From Zygnema cylindricum (lineage: Eukaryota > Streptophyta > Zygnematophyceae > Zygnematales > Zygnemataceae), in assembly GCA_037447655.1 (NCBI GenBank), contig JBBHKE010001251.1:17628-81627 (forward strand): a stretch of 64,000 nt of DNA, given 5' to 3'. The notes below the pieces were generated by a model. The model was not told the DNA's origin. It made no database searches and was given only the letters and a program-made list of their open reading frames with translations. Each line of letters starts with the position of its first letter. The stretch's first letter is position 1. Positions 54,746 through 64,000 of this stretch are shown in pieces. The translations under genes and the position numbers were made by a program.

Positions 54746-57250
54746 TGTAGTGTCGTGCATCGTATCGATTCCTTACAGTATATCGGAAGCATTGCCGATG
54801 CGTATTGGAACTCATCAATGTAAGTATCGCAGTATAGCATCTAAAACAAGATTCTGCTCAATACGATATACTTGCGACATGTCATAATATTCTATGCCTG
54901 GCTACAAATTTAGCAAAGTATGCGCGACGTATCAGAAAAGAACTTCCTGTACGGCTTGTGATTTGCTCACATTGCAATAGCGTGATCCTGAAACATTTTA
55001 GTTCCATTTGAGTATCATATTTGATATTTCACCACAGCTCATTCGATCATTCCTATTGTCCTAGTATTGTACGATGGTACTTTGTTTTCTAGCTTGTACT
55101 TTTGATCCACGAAGAAAAGGACCGAGGATGTTTGTCTTTTCTGAACGATCACTGTAGGACAGGCGGTCAAACATGGTAAGTCTTTGAAACTTTGGAAGTA
55201 ACAAAAACACTGTTTGCTGGGGACAGTTGATTGCCTTCTGACCGTACGATCAGATTCACTTCCACAAAACATGGAAAGTGCATGAGAGTCGTACAGTACT
55301 GGCATGGTGCAAGCAGACAGAATTCAGTCAAGATGCGGACAGATTTGAAACCGATGCGTTCGGCTGTCACTGGAACGATCCTTTCAATTGGTCACTGCTG
55401 CCGAGTTGGAAAGTACAGTCCACAATGATTAAAAGCAATCGCATCTTATTTGTACAGCTTTCGCTGGAAAACAAAGAGAGAACGTTCTATAAGGCTACAA
55501 ATATCTTGCTATATTTCACAGCTGTTTCCTATACGCATTTTCTGATTGGTCAAGACTCAAGAGTCCTGAATGTCAGTCATAAATGTACTTGTCATTTATT
55601 GTAGTATTTAAGGACCAGATCACCAGCGAATTCAGGGCGAGTTTTTCAAAAATTATACGTCTCATATTAATGCCACGTCATAGTCCAGTTGATCTGCAGC
55701 TGCCATACTGTCAGAAGTTATTTTGGACAAGCATGGTCGTCCTGTACGGCCTTACTCCTTTGACAAAAGCGGTCAGATCCTTCTGTTTTCATGCCGACGC
55801 GGTTTCGATTGATGAGGTGAGATATGATTGGCGGATATGTTTTAAAAACCTAGCTATCTATATTGACCATATAAGAAGTGCCACGTTTACAGTATAAAGT
55901 AGCTGCGGCTTGACATTTTCACAACCGCACATCCATAGTCGCGGCGCGTTTTTGGTCAAACTTTCTGTACACTAGACAAATTGCACCGTTAAAACGTTAC
56001 GCCACTTTTCCAGGCTGTCATTTTTAGACCGTACGCATGCAGATCGGATCTCCAGCTGGAAATTCAGCTGACCGCCGCCCCTCAATTGGCCTGTTGGAGA
56101 GAATTTAGCAGTTCAGATTCATCACCAAATCTGGTATTCTGGACGTGACGCGAATTTGTCGTTAATGGCAACAGGATCTTGAATGTTTTTGAAACTGGCA
56201 CGTTTCGTGGTCTCTGTGTAACAGTCATAGGAATGCTACAGAAACGTGCTTTCCTTGTGAGTTACTGTAATTTCTGCGTAAAGTCGTCGTGTTATGCGTC
56301 TACTATACAGTTCCTGATATAATTGCCTTAACTGCTTTTCATAAAGGTTAATTACAATGAAATAAATTTCCCTAAAGGATAAATCGTACATTATTAGTGC
56401 AAAACGTACGTAATATTAATATACCCAAAAACTGTACAACATGTACGATTTGCCCTCAATTCGAGGGTAGATCTTCGACTTTTGTAATTTCCCTAACAGT
56501 CAAATTTCAGGAAAACGGCTACATGCTGTACTTCTCCGCGTTCACACATAACTCGTTCAAATGACACTTCCAAGGATGCGCATCGCGAGCTCAGCGACAA
56601 AATCTGGACGTTCAAATGAAAACGAACGCCCGAGATTCTACGTTAGTCTTGCTGAAATGCGTTGATTCAATAGTTTCGTTTCCCGTAAACTATTGCTGGC
56701 ATCAAACTTTAAATCTTGGAGCTTCCAATGATGCGTTTCACCAGCTCTGCAGCAAAATCTCGATCGTTCAAATAAATACTAACGGTCCAGATCTTACGTT
56801 ATGGTTGATGAAACGCATCGATTTCAGCTGATTGTAGTTATTGTACTTGTAATGAAACATTTCAGCATACTTGCTGGATGTTGCTGCTTCTAAGAAATCT
56901 GGACCGTTGAATATTTTTTGGACGCTCTAGATCCTCTATGGCTTGCTAAATATTACATCAGATAAGCTAAGTACATATGTACTGTACCTACAATGGTGTA
57001 AATGAAGGTTCTCTGTTCTATTCACATACAGATATACTGCTGTAACTGTACCGTTTTTTCTTTTTGCTGAATTGAATTTTGTTGCTGGTTGCAGTACTTG
57101 CAGTTTTTCAAACCCTAAAATATCTTGCTGCAATTGTTTTTCACTTTCACATATGCGAGAAAAGCAAAGTCGTTGATGTCAAGACTTTTTTTCATTTTAT
57201 ATTTTCTCAGCAATATTATTGCAGTATTGCCGGTTGATAAAATCTGTCCT
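54746..57250. other. Intergenic DNA, no gene seen
   Basis: I found no frame with recognisable content. Related words (ACGTTCAAATRAA, GATGAAACGCATCGATTTCAG, CTGAAATGCGTTGATTC) recur in both orientations between 56589 and 56830 and may be an old inverted duplication. Confidence 0.5.
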
Positions 57251-57366
57251 TGAGTTTTTTTTTTTGTAAACATTATTGAAACTAAAAATTGTATAGGACG
57301 ACTTTTTACTTTTTTGAAGTTTTAAGAATATTTCAGATTCTTCCCACTGGTGAAGTTTTGGCAGCC

Positions 57367-58134
57367 ATGTCTTTCTTCCTGCAAGATCCTCTCATTTTAG
57401 GTCTTCTTCTTTTAAATATTGTTCCATTGGCTATTCTATTTATCATACACCTCTTCCGTTCAGAAAAACAGAACTCTCCCTCTTTCTCTCCTCACTCTCC
57501 CTCTCTTTCTGCAACGCATGACTTCGCCAAAATCCGTACTTTCACATCTGAAGAAGCCATGAAACTGAACATATTACAAAACAATAGTGATGGCCGATCG
57601 TCCAGGAAAAATGTGGTTTTCATGACCAATTTTAAGAACAATTCTCCAATATCTCAACCATCTATGGCGTCTCCTCCTCCTGAAACAGACCGACAAACAG
57701 GAAACGAATATTCGTTATTTTCAGAGAATCCGAAATCGAATCCTTCATCGATATCGAGACTTATTGTTCCTTCGGAAACTTCAGAAACTTCGGAAGCTTT
57801 GGAAGCTTTGGAAAACTTGTCTTTTTCCAGTAAATCTCTGCCACGGGGCATTAGTACGGTGTCAAATTTTGCAGTTACCAATTCTGCAGTTACAGGCAAA
57901 AAGGATGAAATTGGAACAAAAAAAGTTGAAGAATTCGGAACAAAAAAGGCAGGAGAAATTGGAAGTTTTGCGGTATCTTCGTCGTCGGTGAGATGTCGGA
58001 AACCGACATCGATGAGATCGGATTTGGTTATGGATGACCGTTTGGATCGAACTTTGAGTCCAAATACCCCTTTAGACTTTGGTGTCGAATCGTCTTTAAG
58101 TAGTCCTGTCACTCCCGGTCCTCGTCTTCCGTGA
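57367..58134 (+). CDS. Protein with an N-terminal membrane anchor and a Ser/Pro-rich tail, unknown
   Basis: An intact frame of 255 residues from the ATG at 57367 (context GCAGCCATGTCT) to TGA at 58134. Residues 9-30 form one strong membrane segment (LILGLLLLNIVPLAILFIIH), followed by basic residues, so the tail should be cytosolic. The rest is polar and rich in Ser, Thr, Glu and Lys. It has SEEAMKLNIL near 60, an imperfect repeat around GTKKVEEFGTKKAGEIG, and an end with proline-directed sites (LSPNTPLDF, SPVTPGPRLP). An acceptor-like TTTCAG at 57335 suggests a spliced 5' UTR or an upstream exon. AATAAA at 58479 is a plausible poly(A) signal. I do not recognise the family. Confidence 0.65.
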   Translation: MSFFLQDPLILGLLLLNIVPLAILFIIHLFRSEKQNSPSFSPHSPSLSATHDFAKIRTFTSEEAMKLNILQNNSDGRSSRKNVVFMTNFKNNSPISQPSMASPPPETDRQTGNEYSLFSENPKSNPSSISRLIVPSETSETSEALEALENLSFSSKSLPRGISTVSNFAVTNSAVTGKKDEIGTKKVEEFGTKKAGEIGSFAVSSSSVRCRKPTSMRSDLVMDDRLDRTLSPNTPLDFGVESSLSSPVTPGPRLP

Positions 58135-58478
58135 GCTTTTCAGTTTTAACTTCCGTTTCAGTTTCAGTTTCAGTTATGTTTCTGATTCTGTTTTGTTGCA
58201 GTTTCGGTTTTGGTTTCGGTTTCTGTGTCAGTTTCGGTTTCAGTTTCTTTTTTGTTTCAGTTTCTGTTTCTATTCCAGTTTCAGTTTTATATTTTAGTTC
58301 ATTCTATTTTCTGGACTTTTTTTTTTTTTTTGTTGTTTCCCGGTTTCCCCTTCTCAATTTGGTTGGTGAAAACCGTCAGCCACAAGCCTTTTTCTTCACT
58401 CTCCTTCCTCCCCCTCCACCCCCCCCCCCCCCCTGTCCTTCCCTCCCCCTTTCCCTTTTTAAATGCAGTTGTTTATAG

Positions 58479-58484
58479 AATAAA
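58479..58484 (+). terminator. Poly(A) signal AATAAA of the 57367 gene
   Basis: AATAAA lies about 345 bp after the stop, following T-rich and C-rich 3' sequence. Confidence 0.45.
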
Positions 58485-58740
58485 GAAAGAATACTTCAAA
58501 TAGTGAGTATTCATTCTAGGGCAAAATCTTTTACTGAACAGTTTTTATTTTTTAAAAACTTGTTGTGTGATTAGCATTTTTTTTTTTTTTTAAATTCTCC
58601 TCTTTTTTACACTTGTATTTTTAAAAGGATCTTTTGTATTAATATTGGAGGCAGGAAAAGGAAAAGGAAAAGGAAAAGAAATTTTAAAAGTTTCTTTCAA
58701 TTTTTTTTATTTGTTTTTTGTTGCAGTTATTTGTGCTGTG

Positions 58741-58817
58741 CCATTTTTTTGCCACATCTCGTTTTTTTTTTTTTTTACTTTTGTATTCGGTATCCCTTTC
58801 TTTGTTTTTTTTTCTGT

Positions 58818-58850
<33 letters not shown>

Positions 58851-58960
58851 TTTTTTTTTTCGTTTTTCTTTTTTTTTTTTTTTTTTTTTTCATTTTTTTT
58901 TTTTTTTTTTTTTTTTGTACTATTTTGCCTTAAGTGCTCCTTTTTTTTTTTTTACTCTAC
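58741..58960. repeat. Poly-T tracts
   Basis: Several runs of more than 15 T separated by single bases. Open frames rich in Phe here are artefacts. Confidence 0.95.
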
Positions 58961-59089
58961 CAAAATAGTTTTATTAATTTGTTTATTTTACAACAAAATA
59001 CTGTTCATAATAATATTAAAAATAAAATTAACACTCTCCACATTTATTTCCTAAAATCATATTTCCGCTCTTTCTCCCTCCATCCTTCA

Positions 59090-59640
59090 TTGTAAACCCT
59101 CCCCTCCTCCCCCCCCCCCCCCCCCTCCAGCGATTTCCCTTGTCAGCATTCCTTATTCTTTACCTTATTTTTATACGTCTCCCACTCTCGCTCCCTCTTT
59201 CCCTCCCCCCCCCCTTCACCCCTCCCTCTCCCCTTCCCCCCTTTTTCGGACCCTTTCCCCTCTTTTCCTTTTCCCCACTTTCACCCTTCTCTCCTTCCCC
59301 CTCTTTTCCTCTTCCCCCTCTTTTCCTCTTCCCCCTCTTTTCCTCTTCCCCCTCTTTTCCTTCTTCCCCCTTTCGCCCTTTCCTCTCTCTCCCCCTCCCC
59401 CCCCTCTTTCTCCCCTCCCCTTTCCCCGTCCCCCCTTCCCCCCTCTCTCCCTCCCCCCCCTCTCTCCCTTCCCCCCTTCAGATACCTTTTACCTATTTTT
59501 CATTTCTTCACCTTTTCCTTCTCCTCTCCCTCTCCCTCTCTGCCACTCTACCACTCTACCTCTCTCTTTCCCCATTTTCTCCTTTCTCCCCCACCTTACC
59601 CCTCCCTTACCCCCCCTCCTCCCTTTTCCTTCTCTTTCTT
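59090..59640. repeat. C/T-rich microsatellite region
   Basis: Irregular CCCTCTTTTCCTCTTCCCC-type repeats with C runs. This is the opposite strand orientation to the purine arrays at 42341 and 51130. Confidence 0.9.
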
Positions 59641-60114
59641 TTTTTTTTTTAATAATTTTACTATCTATTTTTTTTTATTATTTTTGATGTTTTTTTTTTT
59701 TTTTTTTTGGTCAACTTATAAGGTTTTTTGGCTGGGAGGGAAGGAGGATTGTATTGGGGCAAGGGGGGAGGGAAGGAGTGTATTTTTTTCTATTTGGGAC
59801 CTAATATTTTGATTAATTTGTGGACATGCAATTTTTTTTCCGCAATTTTGTTTCTTTACAAAGCATGAAAACTCCGTTTTGTTTTTCATTACGGTTTCTG
59901 TTATATATATATATTCTGTTATCAGTTTGGAAGAAAGAAACTGAAATGTTTGGATTAAGCTTTTTAAGAATTTTTAGTCCCCTTTTTTTCTTTGCATAAT
60001 TTAATTCAGATTTTGCAATTTTTATTTGATTTTTTGTCGAGTGTTTTTGAGGGAAGATGTGTTTCTACAGTATTTTTTGTCAGTTTTGAGAAGGTTTTTT
60101 TTGTTTTTAGGGAG

Positions 60115-60520
60115 ATAGAAAAAGGGGAGAGGAGGGAGAGGAAAAAGGAACAGATCCGGAGGATGGTTAGAAGGGGGAGGGGGGGGGGGGAGGGAAGTAA
60201 AAAGAAGGATGGTGGATGGGCAGATGGGAGGAAGATGGAGGGAAGAGTGAGGATGAGAGGGAGAGGAAAAAAGTGTTATGGGAGGTTTTATGGGTGGAAG
60301 ATGGTTGGAGAGAGAGGACGGAAAAGAGGGGGGAGAGGGGAGAGAGGGGAGAGAGGGAAGAGATGGAGAGAGAGGACGGAAAAGAGGGGAAGAGAGGGAA
60401 AAGAGGTCAGAGAGAGAGAAGAGGGAAGAGAGGGGAGAGAGGCGGGAGAGAGGGAAGAGGGGAGAGAGGGAAGAACGAGGAGAGGGAAAAGAGGGAAGAG
60501 AGGGAAGAGAGGACCTCCAA
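60115..60520. repeat. G/A-rich microsatellite region
   Basis: AGAGGGAAGAGAGG and GGAGAGAGG variants make up most of this stretch. Frames on both strands are repeat artefacts. Confidence 0.9.
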
Positions 60521-62770
60521 ATGGTTGAAAACTGCATGCTTTGAGTTTTTTTACAATGTTCTTTTCTGTTCCGTTTTTTTTCTTTTTATGGTCGTCTTTT
60601 TGTATTGAAAAGATAAATAGATGATGAAGGATGATTTGAGGTTTCTTATTTCTTAAGAAGGTTTTTTTTTTTTTTTTTTTGCATCTTTGGTGCATCGAAT
60701 TTCTTTCTTTAAAAAAGGGTTTTTTTTTTTGTTGAGGACTCCTTAATCCTCTTTTTGGTTTGAAAAATGCCACTGAATAAAGAAATGCTTCAATTTTATT
60801 TTGGAAAAGGTATGTAGAGGATACCTACCTACCTACCTTTTAAGTAATTATTTCTATTAAAATCTTTTTTTTTTCTTTTAAATATTAAAATGTAATTGGT
60901 ATATAGTGAATCGTCATTAATGTTATTTTCCCGTGTAAGCTTATTTTTTGTGTTCTTCCACCACAAAATAACAATAATGCTACACGTTTTTTTTTTTTTT
61001 GGGGGGGCTAATTCTTTAGAGCTGTTTAGAAACAGAAAATTAATCGAAATTCCAAAATTAGCCGAAATCAGAATTAATAACACTATTAACTAATAACCAC
61101 TCGTGGTACAGTTTAAATGTGGAAAAGTACGATTGTGTCTAAAAGTACAATTGTGGAAAAGTACAATTGTACTACAGCATCATCATTAAAGTTAAATAAT
61201 CTTATGTCGATGGCCCTGTGTTTTAGATAAAGTACCTAATGTAGTGTTGACAATACCAATCGTGTTGTCTCGTCTCTAATCGTCTGTCGTCTTATTAACT
61301 ATTCTTTAAAAGGTCAAATAACAGCATTTAAACGTCATTTTGAACTGAATTTGAGAAACTAGTAAAAATCCACACTAATAATTTAATTTCTCCTAAAGCC
61401 ATTCATAGTTTTAGTTCAAATGTACGGAGTTCTTTTATTTCTTTTTATGGAGCATATTTCTGTAAAAGTACAAAAATACAGTCAAGAGTGTAAAAATACT
61501 ATATCACCCACCTTTAGTAGAGGTGATAAAGCTAATTTAATCGTGACTTTTTTTGGCCCAGGATCACAAAATAGTGTTAACCACACTTTTTAAGGCCGTG
61601 GAACTACAATATGCCCTTGGTGTACTTTCGCACTAAATTAGTTTTATATAACTTAGTATGAACACTAATAATTTTTAACGCTAATAATGACAGGCAGTGT
61701 ATTTTGACTGCTTTTTTTTTTTTTTTTTTCTTCTGAACACAAAATAGTGTTACTACTTAAATTTCTTTTTCCTTGACGCTTGATTCTTTTGCGGTCCAAA
61801 ATAGACTTCATTGTTTGTACCAGAAAAAAAATAAAAATAAAAAACAGGCATCTTGTTGACCATTTTTTTAACTTTGACTCTGACTTTCAACTTTTAACTT
61901 TGACTTTTGATTTAAACTTTGACTGATAAATTTGACTTTGACTTTTAGCTTGAATAGAGGGACACAAGTGTACATAAACAGATTTGGTGTAAACCTTATA
62001 TTATTTTTGTAGACCTTTTGTAGACCTTGTGGAACTTTTTATTTTGTTACAGTAGACCTTACAGTGCTTTTTAATTTTGTAAATCTTACTGTATTTTTTA
62101 TTTTATTTTAACTGTATATAAAATGTATCCAAAATTGTACTTTTCACGCCTGAAAAAATAAACAAATTGGCAAAAAACAAATCGCAACTAAAATTTTTTA
62201 ATAATGGAATTAATCATACTATAAAATTACATTCAGTAAAACGCTAGTACCCAAAATTAAAAGAAACAGGTTTTTTTTCTTTTTTGAAGAAAAATGTATC
62301 ATATTCCTTATTATTATTTCTTTTAAATTTAAATTTTTGAAAAGATATTCAAACAAATCATAACATCAAATTACAAACATAAAAGTAGAAAAAACTGTCG
62401 TAAAACAATAAGTTTTAATAATGAAAATTAAAATCGAAGAACAACATATTCAATATTTTGCAACATTACTCTTCCTGTTCACATCTTCATTTCTTTTGTT
62501 CTTTTATTTTTCTTTTATTTGTGAGGGAAAAAAAAGAATGTATTCAATTTTTAGCAACCGAGTATCCACACCTTCACAAAAAAAAAGAAAAAATAGAGAA
62601 AGAAAAAGAAAAAATCTTTCCTTCTTCCTCACCAATTCACCTTTTCACTATATTTTACCTTTTCTTTTTCACTTTCTTCCTTCCAATCTCAAAACTTAAG
62701 GCTAAAAAAAACCTAAAAACTCCAAAAAAACAACTGAAAGCCTCAAATTCCACCAAAACCTCATATTACA
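60521..62770. other. AT-rich intergenic DNA, no gene seen
   Basis: A family-1-like MITE remnant probably spans about 60896-61115 (TAGTGAATCGTCATTAATG and TTAACTAATAACCACTCGTG). CTTTGACTTTGACTTTTAAC repeats lie at 61866-61950, and GTAGACCTT repeats at 62010-62070. Confidence 0.5.
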
Positions 62771-62780
62771 CCAAAAAACC

Positions 62781-63044
62781 TCATGGAAATTCATAAACTC
62801 CAATATAATCCCCTTTCCAACTACTAAAATAAACCTTTCCATCCATCTCTCGAGCACTCGTTGTAAAGGTAAAAACTTTTCCTTTCGAATCTTCGAGACT
62901 TTCGATAATTTCTCCTTTCTCGTCTAATTTTAAAACCCATCCTCCTTTTTCCACAAACCCTAACCACATCCACGTCGGTAGTTTGGCCAATGCATTTTTG
63001 ACAAGTGGCAAACCTTGGAAAAAGTCAAAACTTTCACTTCGTCT
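62781..63044 (-). CDS. Last exon of a strictosidine-synthase-like (SSL/APMAP) gene
   Basis: The minus strand encodes about 87 residues: RRSESFDFFQGLPLVKNALAKLP, then WVLKLDEKGEIIESLEDS, KGKVFTFTTSAREMDGKVYF and a terminal DYIGVYEF. This is the last part of the six-bladed propeller of the SSL family, in which the closing strand ends in a similar VY motif. A likely splice acceptor (ATACAG) precedes it at 63045-63050. Upstream exons would lie at higher coordinates, but none is visible before the window ends, so the gene is either cut by the window edge, has a long intron, or is a fragment. SSL proteins are usually secreted or vacuolar; most do not make strictosidine. Confidence 0.7.
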   Translation of the reverse strand, partial: RRSESFDFFQGLPLVKNALAKLPTWMWLGFVEKGGWVLKLDEKGEIIESLEDSKGKVFTFTTSAREMDGKVYFSSWKGDYIGVYEFP

Positions 63045-63290
63045 CTGTATTCCAAAAACCCCAATTTCAAATGTTCCGATTTCAAAAACCCCAATTTTGA
63101 AAACCCCAAATGTCAAAAATCCCAATTTCGAATAACCCAATTTCGAATATTCCGATTTCAAAAACCCCGAGTTTGAAAACGTCGATTTTGAAAACCCTAA
63201 ACTTCAAAAACCGTAAATTTCAAAAACTCCGATTTGGAAAACCCGATTTCGGAAAATCCCAAATTTCAAATGCCTCAATTTTAAACAATA
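63045..63290. repeat. Degenerate minisatellite (TTTCAAAAACCCCAA)
   Basis: About 15 units of 14-17 bp lie just upstream (in gene sense) of the SSL exon, within its putative intron. Confidence 0.85.
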
Positions 63291-63945
63291 CCATTTTGAT
63301 TTTAAACTTTGATTTAGAGTTTAAATTAGTGTTTTAATAAAAAAAACAAATTCTTTATTTTCACTCAAATGGCATTTAAATTTCGGATTAAACCCGGGGT
63401 TTTATTTTTCTCGCTTTTAACTTTTCAAAACCACAAATTGGTAAACAAAATTAGTAAATAATTCAAGAAACTTAGCAAAAATTTGGGAAATTTTGGTTGT
63501 TTACATCCAATATAAGATATTTTCTTATAACTTTAACTTGTATTTGCAACATTAATTAGAATGGAATCTATTTTTTTTAGAAAATAAAAAGTGAGATTGA
63601 AATATCTTCACAAGATCAACTAAAACGGAACAAAAAAAGAAAACATTTAAAATAAGAGGTATATACACTAATTCCAATTTAATATAAAACATTCAAATTT
63701 CATTTAAAATAAATTGTTCCCGTTTCAATTTAATATCAGATATTCCCATTCGAATTCAAATTCGTTTTTTTTTCAAAACGAACAAAAAAAATGTCTGGAA
63801 ATTAATTTAATCTGAAAATAAACATCATCCTGACAAATAAAAGTGGTGCAAAAAATAATAAAACTCTTTAAAATTGAAGATAGAAATAAGACTTAAAGAC
63901 ATCGAATTTCAGCAAACGGAAACTACAGAAATTTCGGAGTCCTTA
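63291..63945. other. AT-rich DNA, no gene seen
   Basis: This is the expected intron or upstream region of the SSL-like gene. No exon-like block was found. Confidence 0.5.
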
Positions 63946-64000
63946 AAAGAGGGAGGGAGGAAGGGAGGGAGAGAAGGGAGGGGGAGAGCGGGGAGAGAGA
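63946..64000. repeat. GGGAGG purine microsatellite at the window end
   Basis: Another strand-asymmetric G/A array starts here and continues past the window. Confidence 0.9.

Noticed and set aside
55278-55897. Two neighbouring frames of about 105 codons
   Set aside because: No similarity to anything I know, no compositional bias for coding, and overlapping frames on the other strand.
58645-59054. Phe-rich or Lys-rich frames
   Set aside because: They translate poly-T/poly-A tracts.
59992-60608. Arg/Glu/Gly-rich frame of 178 codons and its Ser/Pro/Leu antisense
   Set aside because: They fall on a G/A-rich microsatellite with no conserved content.

Overview
The window looks like nuclear DNA of a streptophyte (land plant or charophyte-grade alga; I cannot name the species). 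The reasons are plant-type Ty1/copia and Ty3/gypsy retrotransposons, a split nuclear gene for a chloroplast-lumen-targeted protein, a strictosidine-synthase-like exon, long introns full of simple repeats, poly(A) signals and many small inverted-repeat transposons. A 10-base N run at 33763-33772 marks an assembly gap.

Bases 1-26795 are a nest of decayed LTR retrotransposons. Copia element A (1-3774, 5' end outside the window) sits inside copia fragment E (3775-7141), which also carries a solo LTR (4060-5167). E abuts the truncated end of a minus-strand gypsy element G (7142-7635 and 23862-26795). G is split by a tandem copia array LTR-B-LTR-C-LTR (7641-23856) flanked by the target duplication CCGTT. 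Inside B lies a minus-strand, pol-less copia element D (11790-16516, target duplication ATAAG). Inside C lies a solo LTR (19655-20773). B, C and D have primer-binding sites that match the anticodon arm of initiator tRNA-Met rather than its 3' end, and the gag start codon lies in or just upstream of that site.

Bases 26796-40000 and 43000-50000 are intergenic DNA dominated by four families of short inverted-repeat elements: PIF/Harbinger-like (3-bp TTA/TAA duplications), hAT-like (8-bp duplications), and two families flanked by TA. They are nested in one another. A segment of about 1.3 kb holding the promoter and first codons of a membrane-anchored, probably glycosyltransferase-like gene is present twice. 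The left copy is truncated and carries two transposons; the right copy leads into the full gene at 40106-41710.

The host genes I can support are: the 534-residue type II membrane protein (40106-41710, +); a four-exon gene for a 221-residue thylakoid-lumen protein of unknown function (53572 down to 51009, -), whose introns hold a long GGGAGA array and other simple repeats; a 255-residue protein with one N-terminal membrane anchor (57367-58134, +); and the last exon of a strictosidine-synthase-like gene (63044-62781, -). The remaining DNA is AT-rich, with GGGAGA/TCTCCC, poly-T and TA tracts.
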